Shown here piece after piece: positions 31,226 to 39,887 of a stretch of DNA of 64,000 nucleotides. The position numbers and the translations under genes are program-made. The DNA is from Rickettsia rickettsii. GTDB lineage: Bacteria; Pseudomonadota; Alphaproteobacteria; Rickettsiales; Rickettsiaceae. The first letter of the stretch is position 1, and the number at the start of each line of letters is the position of its first letter. The stretch spans positions 806,001-870,000 of the forward strand of contig NZ_CP018914.1 of assembly GCF_001951015.1 (NCBI RefSeq), written 5' to 3'. The notes under the pieces are model-generated. The model saw nothing but the letters and a program-made list of their open reading frames with translations, did no database searches and had not been told where the DNA came from.

Positions 31226-32086
31226 ATGAATATATTAAAGTTCAAACATATTTTCGATGTAATGAATGATTATGACGTGTTTTTATTCGATCTTTGGGGG
31301 GTAATAATTGAAGGGGGGCTTACCTATCCGGGAGTCGTACAAAATATCAATAAGATTATTGAACGAAAAAAAGTATATTTTGTCACTAATGCTCCACGCA
31401 ATATTGTTTCACTGCATCAAACAATTAAATCGTGGGGATTAAATGCAGAACCGGAAATGATCATTAGCTCAGGAGAAATAGCAGTAGAAATGATACTAGA
31501 AAGTAAAGAGCGGTTCGGTATAGAAAAACCAGCAATATATCATTTAGGACATTTAGAAAATGATATAATAAACAGAATTCAATATCCTATCACTGACGAT
31601 ATTAACAAAGCTAATATTTTCTTAATGACTATTTACAGAGACGAAAACGAAAATTTAGATTTAAACGAATTCAATGAATTATTTAAAATTGTTGTACAAC
31701 GTAAAATGGTCAATATTTGTGCTAATCCTGACCTTGGAATAAATCAGCACGGTGTTTATAGATATTGTAGCGGCTATTATGCCGAAAAAATAAAGCAGCT
31801 TGGCGGAAAAGTAATTTATAGTGGTAAGCCATATGAAGAAATATATAGCAAAATTTTAAAAGAATGTCATAATACCCCTAAGAATCGCATGTTAATGATT
31901 GGGGACACTGTTTACACCGATATACTTGCAGCAAATCGCCTTGGTATAGACTCTGCCCTAGTGTTAACCGGAAATTCTAGAGAATATCATATTGATTTTG
32001 ATAATATTGATGAAAAACTAGATAGTTTAATGAAAGCTGCTGTTAAGCAATCGATTACACCTAGTTTTGTTGTTGATTTATCTTGA
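31226..32086 (+). CDS. HAD-superfamily hydrolase, subfamily IIA
   Basis: A 286-residue HAD phosphatase of the NagD/p-nitrophenyl-phosphatase-like group found in alphaproteobacteria. Motif I is DVFLFDLWGVI (about 17-27, with Leu-Trp replacing the usual xD pair after the nucleophile Asp). Motif II is VTNAPR, the C2-cap lies between, and the late motif is MLMIGDTVYTDILAANRLGID with VLTGNS. The substrate is unknown. The Trp-Gly after motif I is typical of this subgroup rather than a defect. Confidence 0.85.
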   Translation: MNILKFKHIFDVMNDYDVFLFDLWGVIIEGGLTYPGVVQNINKIIERKKVYFVTNAPRNIVSLHQTIKSWGLNAEPEMIISSGEIAVEMILESKERFGIEKPAIYHLGHLENDIINRIQYPITDDINKANIFLMTIYRDENENLDLNEFNELFKIVVQRKMVNICANPDLGINQHGVYRYCSGYYAEKIKQLGGKVIYSGKPYEEIYSKILKECHNTPKNRMLMIGDTVYTDILAANRLGIDSALVLTGNSREYHIDFDNIDEKLDSLMKAAVKQSITPSFVVDLS

Positions 32087-32137
32087 ATAGCTTTCCGTCA
32101 TTGCGAACGACTAAAGGTGTTGTCGCATGGCTAGTTT

Positions 32138-32167
32138 ATGTCATTCCCGTGGAAGTGGGAATGACAT
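32138..32167. repeat. minimal family A palindrome
   Basis: ATGTCATTCCCGTGGAAGTG runs into its complement GGGAATGACAT. A family B half arm (CGTCATTGCGAACGACT) lies just upstream at about 32097. Confidence 0.8.
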
Positions 32168-32199
32168 AGAAAGGTGGAAATAACATCAAAAGAATTCTA

Positions 32200-32228
32200 T
32201 TGATATTTTACTCATAATCTGCTATAGA
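32200..32228 (+). promoter_or_regulatory. tRNA-Leu promoter
   Basis: TTGATA (32200-32205), an exact 17-bp spacer and TATAGA (32223-32228), ending 11 bp before the tRNA 5' end. A convincing sigma-70-type promoter. Confidence 0.75.
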
Positions 32229-32239
32229 GTAAAACTTAA

Positions 32240-32326
32240 GCGGTCGTGGCGAAATTGGTAGACGCGCAGCATTGAGGGTGCTGTTCTGTAAAAAGATTGG
32301 AAGTTCAAGTCTTCTCGACCGCACCA
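32240..32326 (+). tRNA. tRNA-Leu (anticodon GAG)
   Basis: An 87-nt tRNA with a long variable arm, as expected for Leu. The acceptor GCGGTCG pairs with CGACCGC, the anticodon stem CAGCA/TGCTG has the loop TTGAGGG (anticodon GAG), the T-loop is AGTTCAAGTCT, and CCA is encoded. The 260 bp that follow before mgtE show no feature I can support. Confidence 0.97.
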
Positions 32327-32590
32327 TTCGCCGGTTTTTCACAAAGTCAAATTTTTGTTTGTTTCGACACTTCAGATTTTATATTTACTCCTAAGTTCGT
32401 CTTGTTAGCAAATGTTTGTGCTAATTGTATACTCCTGATAAATGAAAAGGAGTTAAAATAAAAACTATTGCTTATTTGTACTCTGTGATTTATATTGATT
32501 AGCAAATTGTACACAATTCTGTGCCAAGCCTAGCTACCCAGCTTTAAATAATTATAATAAGTCTATAATAAACTATTAGGTCAATAGGCT

Positions 32591-33961
32591 ATGCCTAATT
32601 TCAATATATTTAAAAGCATCTTACCAGATCATCACGATCAATTTGCTGAAATTTTTGATCAAATTAACGATCTGATCGAAAATCACAATTATGATGCTGC
32701 TGCAAGCAGGCTGGCCAAGCTTCATTATGCTGATTTAGCAGATTTCTTAGATAATCTTAACAATAAAACATATAAAATAATTATTCCTTTATTACAGGAT
32801 GAAATTAAGCCTGAAACGTTAGTATCATTAAATGCTTATAGTAAACCTTTAATAATAGAAACTTTAGGCATAAAAAAATCTGCAGAATTAATCAATAAGC
32901 TAGTTATAGAAGATGCTATTGAAGTAGTAATCGATCTAGACGATGATATAAAAGACCTGATCCTAAGTAATCTCACTAAAGAAAAAAAACACCAAATTAC
33001 CGTAGGTTGTACATATCCCGAAAATACGGTAGGTAGGGTAATTGAACGAGATTTTATTAATCTTCAAGAAGGATGGACGGTCGAGGAATCATTAAATTTT
33101 ATCAAGAACGTAAAGAATGACTTTTATGCGGCAATCGTTACGGATAATAAATTACGCCCTATCGGTATTATTTCTCTTAGCACGCTAATTAAAGGCAAAC
33201 AAAATGAATTGATAAAAGATTTGATGAACAAAGATTTTAAACTTGCAGATGCTTTTACCGACTTAAATGAACTAAGCTTCATTTTTAGACAATATGCTTT
33301 AACTATTGTACCGGTAGTAAATAAAAGCGGTAAGTTAGTAGGTAGCGTATCAATCGATAATATAATTTATATTATCGAAGAACAAGCCGGCAAAGATATA
33401 TTATCATTAAGCGGGGTACACACTCAAGATACCTTCTTCAATGTATTTTATACCGTTAGACATCGTTTTCCTTGGCTCTTTGTTAATCTAATCACCGCCT
33501 GCATGACCTCACTTATCATTAACCATTTTAACGATACTATTGCAAAACTTGTAACGCTTGCAGCCATTATGCCTATTGTAGCTTCAATGGGCGGAAATGC
33601 CGGAACACAAGCCATGACCGTTACGGTTAGAGCCCTTGCTAATAAAGATATTCATTATAATAATGTCAATAAAGTTATATTAAAAGAAATAGCCGTATCG
33701 GCTTTTAACGGTTTTGTACTTGCAATTATCGGAGCAGGACTTAGCTTTGTGATGTTGCTTGACTTAAACCTTAGCGTTATTTTTGCTATTGCAGTTATTT
33801 TAAATTTTTTAGTAGCCGGATTATTCGGCTCTGCTATTCCTATAATACTGCATTATTTTGATATAGACCCCGCTACAGGCTCCGGTGTATTTCTAACAAC
33901 CATAACCGATGCTCTAGGTTTCCTAACTTTCTTAAGCCTTGCTCATATTTTTTTAGTGTAA
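32591..33961 (+). CDS. mgtE: magnesium transporter MgtE
   Basis: A 456-residue MgtE. It has the N-terminal superhelical MgtE_N domain (about 20-125), two CBS domains (about 130-260, with AIVTDNKLRPIGIISL and IVPVVNKSGKLVGSVSID), a connecting helix, then five transmembrane helices from about 285. The pore signature MPIVASMGGNAGTQAMT (about 328-344) is intact. It is a magnesium-gated Mg2+ channel of the inner membrane. Stand-alone gene. Confidence 0.95.
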   Translation: MPNFNIFKSILPDHHDQFAEIFDQINDLIENHNYDAAASRLAKLHYADLADFLDNLNNKTYKIIIPLLQDEIKPETLVSLNAYSKPLIIETLGIKKSAELINKLVIEDAIEVVIDLDDDIKDLILSNLTKEKKHQITVGCTYPENTVGRVIERDFINLQEGWTVEESLNFIKNVKNDFYAAIVTDNKLRPIGIISLSTLIKGKQNELIKDLMNKDFKLADAFTDLNELSFIFRQYALTIVPVVNKSGKLVGSVSIDNIIYIIEEQAGKDILSLSGVHTQDTFFNVFYTVRHRFPWLFVNLITACMTSLIINHFNDTIAKLVTLAAIMPIVASMGGNAGTQAMTVTVRALANKDIHYNNVNKVILKEIAVSAFNGFVLAIIGAGLSFVMLLDLNLSVIFAIAVILNFLVAGLFGSAIPIILHYFDIDPATGSGVFLTTITDALGFLTFLSLAHIFLV

Positions 33962-33971
33962 AATTTGGTGT

Positions 33972-34256
33972 TTATTCAAATAAAAATATATATACATTGC
34001 AGCAAACAGTAGCTATCGCTCCAAGACATTTACATATACCACAACTTGTATCCTGATTTTCAAAGTCGGTAATATTATTCTCATAAGATATATTATTATC
34101 TCTTTGTATATTCTGATGATTATTAATATTTGACTCTTTGAACAATAAATTTGCGACAGTTAGTATTAACTCACCCTGTGATGCAGTTAGATTAGTATTA
34201 TTTAAGGAGCTAGCTTGTGCGTACTCTTGTACTTCTAAACTATTACGGTTTAACAT
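33972..34256 (-). CDS. small hypothetical protein with Cys-rich C-terminus
   Basis: A 94-residue ORF. The N-terminal 70 residues are Asn/Ser-rich and polar (MLNRNSLEVQEYAQASSLNN...). The last 25 form CGICKCLGAIATVCCNVYIF, with five Cys and a hydrophobic run that could be a membrane tail. There is no close ribosome-binding site. I do not recognise the family. It could be a real small tail-anchored protein or a chance ORF between mgtE and decaying sequence. Confidence 0.45.
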   Translation of the reverse strand: MLNRNSLEVQEYAQASSLNNTNLTASQGELILTVANLLFKESNINNHQNIQRDNNISYENNITDFENQDTSCGICKCLGAIATVCCNVYIFLFE

Positions 34257-34329
34257 AGTTATATTTTGACTTTAGGATTAATTTTCCTTCATAGAACCTA
34301 ATCTGCAGCTATTTATTACTGCAATTTTT

Positions 34330-34395
34330 GACATTTCCTCGCAACGGTTGATATCGTCATGAGCTAAGCGACTGCAAAGAGCGTGGCAATGACGT
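34330..34395. repeat. partial palindromic repeat, family B
   Basis: Worn fragments of family B: TTTCCTCGCAACGG, then GAGCTAAGCGACTGCAAAGA and GTGGCAATGACG. The internal spacer is lost. Confidence 0.5.
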
Positions 34396-34463
34396 AAACT
34401 TTTCAAATTATCAACTTTTTCTAGGCAATGCCTAATTTTTTAATTAATAGCCCACAAATTATA

Positions 34464-35169
34464 ATGAAATAAGCAATAATTTTTATAGAAGATATAAGCT
34501 CTTGGAAAGAAAAGTTTGCAATTTGTGTTTATAGTCAAAAATTACTTGATAAACTCGAATATTTAAATACTAAAGTAGCAAATCCTATAGATATACTCGA
34601 AATCACAAAAGGTATCCACTATGCACGTAACACGGTTCTCAAATACGTCAATCAGGCGATCCTTATTATTCGCACCCGATTGAGGTAAAAATTATGCTTG
34701 CTGAATTTGTAGCTGAAGAAGCACCTAAGCTTTATAACATTATTATGCTGCAAGCCGCTTTACTTCATGATACTATTGAAGACACTGAATTAACTGAAGA
34801 AGCAATTACCGAAATTTTTGGACCGGAAGTAGCAAAACACGTAGAAGGTCTAACTAGAATTAAATCTTACGGGAAGATAAGTAGCGGAGAAAGCCTAAAC
34901 TTATTAATTAAAGAAAAAAGATACAATACGGCATTAATAAAATTATTTGACCGAATTCATAATGTGCAAACTTTGGGAGTTAAATCACTGAGAAAGCTAG
35001 AAAAATTATTGAAGCGACTTTAATAAATTTTCTTCTGATCGCTGCTAATATAAATTATAAACTAGAACAAGAATTTGCTAAGTTATGCCTAAAAGTTTTT
35101 AATATTGAACTTGAAAGACACAAAGCTTTTTCTAATAATAACTCTCTGCTTCCTCCTCTAACTTTATAA
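34464..35169 (+). pseudogene. broken RelA/SpoT-type (p)ppGpp hydrolase, HD domain only
   Basis: An ATG is followed two codons later by TAA. The same frame then gives IFIEDISSWKEKFAICVYSQ...ITKGIHYAR. A frameshift leads into GSQIRQSGDPYYSHPIEVKI and an HD hydrolase core with LLHDTIEDTELTEEAITEIF and LIKLFDRIHNVQTLG. A further shift leads to KARKIIEATLINFLL...ELERHKAFS. HD and ED motifs match RelA/SpoT hydrolase domains, and there is no synthetase domain. Small split spoT-like genes are common in Rickettsia; this one is inactivated. Its 3' end overlaps the convergent transporter remnant. Confidence 0.75.
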
Positions 35170-36443
35170 AATGATTTACTCCAAATGTATAACCAATTAG
35201 AATTGGAATAATCAAGAATAATAATCCCCAGTGATTAAAAGAATCTATCAAGTAAATTGTTCTAAAAGAAGAAACTGCAAACATTAAAGCTCGTGATAAA
35301 GCAAATATAAAACTGCCGCATGTAAAACGTTTTAATACTGGAAATCTTGCATAAAACACTGCACCTGCCGGAAAAGTAGTAGGGACAAATACTACAATAA
35401 ATAATTGGAATAAAAGTAATTCTATAGTATTTGAAATATTATTTAGTAAGATAGAAGATATAAGGACTACCATAGAAAATATTATTCATCTTACTTTAAG
35501 GACTTTTAAAGGATGTATTTGACAAACCAAATAAGTAACAATTATTGTACTTATTAATTCTGTACCACAAACAATAAAATTTTGATGAATTACTTGATTA
35601 GCACTGTAATTATAATGAGTTTTTAGCATATTACCGCAATAAATATAAACAATAATAAAACCATAACGGGGCTCCACAATGTACCAAAAAGAAAGCTATT
35701 GCTGTTGGTTTATTAATTTTTTCACTCCAAATAGGGCTTGATTTTAGCTGATTACTATCTATCCCTGCTTGCTCTACAGTTTTCTTTATTCGTCTTTTTG
35801 CATCAATGAAATCTCGAGTCTCCCTAAGATTTGTCCTTACAACAGCACCAACTATAGCAATAGCTGCTCCAAACCAAAATGCAATACGCCAATCAAGTCC
35901 AAAAGAAGTAACAAGTGTTCCTACCGCCAATGCTACACGGTTGCACCTAAAATTACAAAAACAACAAGCGAAGCCACCACCCAATAACGTTGAGGAATTT
36001 TTGTCATTTCGGTTAGATAAAGCTCGGCACCTAATACCTCCCCTATAAAGGACATCCCCTGAGCGATATGACACGCAGTTACTACAAAAGTCCCCGTAAT
36101 ACCAATTTCGGCATAAGTTTTTATAATTAGCCATTATAAGATAACAAAGCGACATTAAAAAAGTTGTAATAATGACCGTTGCCTTACGACCTATAGTATC
36201 TCCTATCCAACCGAATATTAAAGCACCGATAGGTCTAAATACATATGTTGCACAATATGCAATGGCAGAATATAGAGAAGCTGCTAGTACATCGGTTTCA
36301 GGAAAAAATAGCTCGTTAAGTATTACCGCCATGTGTACGAGCGTGAGATCAAAATATGCAAGAAACGTACCTATCGATAGTAGTCCTATTGTTTCTTTTT
36401 GATTACGGGCTAAACTTTTTTGCTCTTTTGCGTAACTTCACAT
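35132..36443 (-). pseudogene. broken MFS transporter (ProP-like)
   Basis: The ATG at 36443 is followed at codon 2 by TGA. The frame then reads SYAKEQKSLARNQKETIGLL, FLAYFDLTLVHMAVILNELF and ATYVFRPIGALIFGWIGDTI-GRK, the conserved MFS loop 2-3 motif. Several frameshifts separate later helices, still open as fragments at 35631-36332 and 35132-35473 (LFIVVFVPTTFPAGAVFYAR). The length fits a ProP-type osmolyte/metabolite:proton symporter. Rickettsia genomes carry many ProP paralogues; this one is dead. Confidence 0.8.
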
Positions 36444-36555
36444 ACTTTTCTACAGATTAGTTAAAATTAATAAAGAACTATACTGTTTTATATCAAAATA
36501 AAAGTCAAGTTAACAAAATTAGATTTTTTATAGCATTGCTAACTCAAGACAGGTG

Positions 36556-36671
36556 TCGTAATGAGCTGAGCGACTGAAAGGAGCGTATCAATCTAAAAAA
36601 ATAATAATAAATTCTAGTTTACAGAGTTTTTAACTAGATTGCTTAGTCAATATACTTTGTAATTGCCTTGC
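36556..36671. repeat. degenerate palindromic repeat, family B
   Basis: It reads TCGTAATGAGCTGAGCGACT ... AGATTGCTTAGTCAATATAC ... TGCCTTGCG, recognisable against intact family B copies but with worn arms. Confidence 0.55.
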
Positions 36672-36790
36672 GCGTTAATTTATTAAATAATATATCTTTA
36701 TTTAGCAATGCCAATAAATTTCTAATTTAATACTTGCAATTTATCTTATAATTACTTATATTCAGGTTCGCTTAGGTTAAAAAGCACTAA

Positions 36791-36844
36791 GGCGTTTTTA
36801 TGTAATTAATTTTGATCCCCTTAAACTTTTTACATTAAAACGCC
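36791..36844 (+). other. 14-bp inverted repeat upstream of tRNA-Gly
   Basis: GGCGTTTTTATGTA (36791-36804) and TACATTAAAACGCC (36831-36844) are complementary with one mismatch, around a 26-bp loop, ending 14 bp before the tRNA. It does not match the palindromic families seen elsewhere. It may be a hairpin or protein site. Confidence 0.5.
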
Positions 36845-36858
36845 GTTATTTTATTTAA

Positions 36859-36933
36859 GCGGGTGTAGCTCAGGGGTAGAGCACTACCTTGCCAAGGTTG
36901 AAGTCGAGGGTTCGAATCCCTTCACCCGCTCCA
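36859..36933 (+). tRNA. tRNA-Gly (anticodon GCC)
   Basis: A 75-nt cloverleaf. The acceptor GCGGGTG pairs with CACCCGC, the D-arm is AGCTCAGGGGTAGAGC, the anticodon stem CTACC/GGTTG has the loop TTGCCAA (anticodon GCC), the T-loop is GGTTCGAATCC, and CCA is encoded at the end. Confidence 0.97.
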
Positions 36934-36950
36934 GTGATTTTGTCCATTTT

Positions 36951-36980
36951 ATGTCATTCCCGCGTAGGCGGGAATGACAT
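36951..36980. repeat. minimal family A palindrome
   Basis: ATGTCATTCCCGCG-TAGG-CGGGAATGACAT, a near-perfect 30-bp hairpin 17 bp after tRNA-Gly. No T tract follows, so it is not a classical terminator. Confidence 0.8.
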
Positions 36981-37047
36981 AGAGCATGTGTTTTGAGCCA
37001 AGCAACAACACCCTTTTGCAAATGACATCAGTAAGTTTATTATAAAT

Positions 37048-37278
37048 TCAATCTTCCAAACCATATTTTTTCTTAATATCTTCTAATGAAATTACTTCTT
37101 CTCTTTTTTCTACACAAGACACAGCAATTAATAAATCTGCTTTTTCTTCTATATAACTTTCTATTGCTTTACGTATAATATATCCTTTTGGTCTAGCGAT
37201 TTCCTTAACAACATTAGAAAGTATAATATCTAGTGCATTAGAAATTCTATTAGTTATAACTGTCATAAAAATAGCCAT
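37048..37278 (-). CDS. orphan ribbon-helix-helix antitoxin-like protein
   Basis: A 76-residue protein, MTVITNRISNALDIILSNVV then KEIARPKGYIIRKAIESYIE-EKADLL, then ISLEDIKKKYGLED. The RPKGYIIRKAIESYIE segment and the terminal SLEDIKKKYGL match ribbon-helix-helix antitoxins of the RelB/ParD-like group. A start at 37266 (MTVITN) fits homologues better than the longer one at 37278. No toxin ORF follows; the neighbours are repeats and yajC. It resembles the broken copy at 3446-3683. Confidence 0.7.
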   Translation of the reverse strand: MAIFMTVITNRISNALDIILSNVVKEIARPKGYIIRKAIESYIEEKADLLIAVSCVEKREEVISLEDIKKKYGLED

Positions 37279-37387
37279 TTATCGGTTTTGTGATAACTTA
37301 TATTAGTATAAAATACATTTAAATATATTTTATATTATTATTTTACCCTTGCATTAAAGCTATTAGGTAGCTATTTTTATTTTATTA

Positions 37388-37652
37388 GACTTAGTGATAA
37401 CCTATCTTATAAAGAGAAATTTTAAGGAAACACGGCACGCAGCACCGCAGCGTACAAAAAGGGACGTGAGATGCGAGTACCCGATTGATGTATACCGCAG
37501 ATACTTCAAAAGTTGGAAGCCAAGTAAGTGGTGAGCCTGCTGAGCGTAGAAAACTACATGAGCAAAGGCGAAGCCTAAAATTTGACGTACCAAAGCTTGA
37601 AGTATCAAAGGTATACAAATTACTTTTAGAAAGAGGTTATACAGGAAAAGAC
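37388..37652. repeat. RPE-1 copy interrupted by another palindromic element
   Basis: Both halves of an RPE-1 element can be matched to the copy in murJ. The left half (37388-37489) has AAGGAAACACGGCACGCAGC, GCAGCGTAC and GATGCGAGTACCCGATTGA. The right half (37617-37652) has AAATTACTTTTAGAAAGAGG. Between them sits a complete second palindrome (37490-37616). A 60-codon ORF across the region is an accident of the repeats. Confidence 0.8.
37490..37616. repeat. palindromic element, family G, nested in RPE-1
   Basis: Ends GTATACC...GATACTTCAA and TTGAAGTATC...GGTATAC are inverted repeats, 127 bp overall. It lies exactly at the RPE-1 break. Confidence 0.8.
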
Positions 37653-37677
37653 TATTGCAACAATTAGGAAATTACAT

Positions 37678-38103
37678 ATGTCAGCAAATACGCAAGATAA
37701 TCAGGCAAATAATAACGACACTATAGAAATACAGGAAACTGAGGTAGTGCCTGCAGAAACAAATTCTTTACAATCGGGGTTAACAAGCTTAATACCGATG
37801 GTTTTAATTTTTGCTGTATTTTACTTCTTATTATTACGTCCACAAGAAACACGACGCAAAGAAAGAGAGAAATTAGTAAGTGAAGTTAAAAAAGGCGAAG
37901 AAGTTCTAACAAATAGCGGCATTTATGGTATTGTGACTAAAGTAAGTGAAAATGACAATAATATTGAAATCGAAATAGCTAAAGATGTACGTATTAAAGT
38001 TTTAAAAAGTGCTATTATCGATATAACTAGTCGTACAAAAGAAGTAGCAGTAAAAAAAGAAAACAAAAAAAATAAGAAGGTAAGCGGTGCAAAATCTTCC
38101 TAA
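37678..38103 (+). CDS. yajC: preprotein translocase subunit YajC
   Basis: A 141-residue protein with a polar N-terminus, one transmembrane helix (about 37-57, LIPMVLIFAVFYFLLLRP) followed by PQETRRKERE, and a small beta domain with VKKGEEVLTNSGIYGIVTKV. This is YajC, partner of SecDF at the Sec translocon. The C-terminal tail is Lys-rich. It overlaps secD by 17 bp, so the two are translated together. The first 36 residues (Gln/Asn/Glu-rich) are longer than in many homologues. Confidence 0.93.
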   Translation: MSANTQDNQANNNDTIEIQETEVVPAETNSLQSGLTSLIPMVLIFAVFYFLLLRPQETRRKEREKLVSEVKKGEEVLTNSGIYGIVTKVSENDNNIEIEIAKDVRIKVLKSAIIDITSRTKEVAVKKENKKNKKVSGAKSS

Positions 38104-39643
38104 GTGGAAAATTTTTCTTTCAATTATATGTACGGTTTTTGCGGTTATTTGTGCCTTACCTAATTTCATGCAGGTACACTCTAAGTTTCTACCTCATGAT
38201 TCAGTAAATCTAGGACTTGATCTTAGAGGAGGAGCCCATTTATTACTCGATGTTGATTTTGACACCTACTTAAATGATTCAATGGAAAATCTTGCCGACA
38301 CTTTACGCAAAAATTTTCGTGAGGATAAAATCGGCTATAAAAATCTGTTAGTTAGACAAAATAGCATTCAATTAGAAGTAAGATCGCCTGAGAAATTAAA
38401 GCTGTTAAAGAAAATAATTAATAAAATCGATCCAGAAATTATCGCTGAAGTAAATGAAAATAAAATAAAGCTTAGCTACAGCGAATCTAGATTAAATGAC
38501 TTACTTAATAAGGTCGTAGACCAATCTATTGAGATCGTTCGCATGAGAGTTGATAGTACCGGCACTAAAGAGCCGACCCTACAGAAACAAGGCGATAAGC
38601 ATATATTACTGCAAGTTCCCGGTGAAGAAAATCCCTCTTACCTGAAGAATATATTAGGGAAAACTGCAAAGCTAACTTTTCATTTAGTTGATGAAAATGC
38701 CAATATCGAAGAAGCGGTAAAAGGACATGTTCCAGTAGGTTCAATGCTAGTTAAGGGAGATAACGAAAGTCATGGGGAGTATTATGTCGTTATAAAGAAA
38801 AAAGTTGTTTTGGGTGGGGATAAGCTTACAACCGCTTCAGCTTCTTTTGACCAAAATTCGCAAGCGGTAGTTGCTTTTTCTTTCAACAATTTAGGTAGTA
38901 AAATATTTGGTGCAATAACTAAAAATAATACCGGTAAACGCCTTGCTATAGTTTTAGACAATAAATTACTAAGTGCTCCAATGATAAACGGAGCGATTAT
39001 GGGCGGAAGCGGTATAATAACAGGAAATTTTACCGTTGAGTCGGCAAATGAGCTTGCACTATTATTGCGAGCCGGTTCGCTTCCTGCCCCACTGAGAATT
39101 ATTGAAGAGAGAAGTATAGGTCCAAATTTGGGTGCTGATTCTATAGAGTCGGGCAAAAAGGCAGGACTTATAGGATTTATAGCAGTGTGTGTATTTATGG
39201 TTTGGTCTTACGGTGTGCTTGGTTTATTTGCCAATATAGCCTTAAGCCTTGCATTGTTATATATTTTAGCTTTACTTTCACTTTTCCAAGCTACTTTAAC
39301 TCTGCCGGGAATTGCAGGAATAATACTCACTATGGGTATGGCTGTTGATGCTAATGTATTGATTTACGAAAGAATTAAAGAGGAACTGCATAAAGGAGTG
39401 TCTAATCTTTATGCTATTAGAACCGGTTTTGAATCTGCGTTTGCCACTATCCTTGATGCTAACCTAACTACTTTAATCGTTGCTTTTTTACTTTATATAT
39501 TTGGAGTAGGTGCAATCAAAGGTTTTGCCGTTGCATTAACGATCGGGATTATATCTTCAATGTTTTCGGCGATTATCATTACTAAATTGTTAATAGATAT
39601 TTGGGTACAATATTTTAAACCTAAAAAATTAGGGCTTGTGTAA
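38087..39643 (+). CDS. secD: protein translocase subunit SecD
   Basis: A 518-residue SecD. It has TM1 at the N-terminus (about 9-28), the LGLDLRGGAHLLLDVD motif (about 43-58), a large periplasmic domain (P1), then five C-terminal helices with RSIGPNLGADSIESGKKAG, LPGIAGIILTMGMAVDANVL-IYERIKEEL and a final helix pair. It uses the proton gradient to pull translocated protein into the periplasm. secF is not adjacent; a repeat cluster and the sco gene follow instead. Confidence 0.97.
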   Translation: MQNLPKWKIFLSIICTVFAVICALPNFMQVHSKFLPHDSVNLGLDLRGGAHLLLDVDFDTYLNDSMENLADTLRKNFREDKIGYKNLLVRQNSIQLEVRSPEKLKLLKKIINKIDPEIIAEVNENKIKLSYSESRLNDLLNKVVDQSIEIVRMRVDSTGTKEPTLQKQGDKHILLQVPGEENPSYLKNILGKTAKLTFHLVDENANIEEAVKGHVPVGSMLVKGDNESHGEYYVVIKKKVVLGGDKLTTASASFDQNSQAVVAFSFNNLGSKIFGAITKNNTGKRLAIVLDNKLLSAPMINGAIMGGSGIITGNFTVESANELALLLRAGSLPAPLRIIEERSIGPNLGADSIESGKKAGLIGFIAVCVFMVWSYGVLGLFANIALSLALLYILALLSLFQATLTLPGIAGIILTMGMAVDANVLIYERIKEELHKGVSNLYAIRTGFESAFATILDANLTTLIVAFLLYIFGVGAIKGFAVALTIGIISSMFSAIIITKLLIDIWVQYFKPKKLGLV

Positions 39644-39672
39644 AAGAGTAGACTTTGTTGTATGGTCTTTTT

Positions 39673-39832
39673 ATGTCATTCCCACGAAAGCGGGAATCCA
39701 GTAACCTTTAATGTCATCCCGCAACTTGATTGCGGGATCTCAGAACATGGCCTGTGATATAAGATACCGTAGTCAAGCCACGGTATGACATTTTCACTTT
39801 TCTCTGGATTCCTGCTTTCGCAGGAATAACAT
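39673..39832. repeat. family A palindrome carrying a nested family C palindrome
   Basis: Outer arms ATGTCATTCCCACGAAAGCG and CCTGCTTTCGCAGGAATAAC (family A). Between them, at 39711-39791, is a family C element with its own arms. Confidence 0.85.
39711..39791. repeat. family C palindrome, nested
   Basis: Arms ATGTCATCCCGCAACTTGAT and GTCAAGCCACGGTATGACAT, 81 bp, inserted in the interior of the surrounding family A element. Confidence 0.85.
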
Positions 39833-39887
39833 AAGAGCCATGCAGCAGGACCAGCTAGGATGACAACACAAAAATGGATAATATCTT

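Noticed and set aside
37485-37667. 60-codon ORF before yajC
   Set aside because: It lies entirely in the nested palindromic elements. The apparent protein is repeat sequence.
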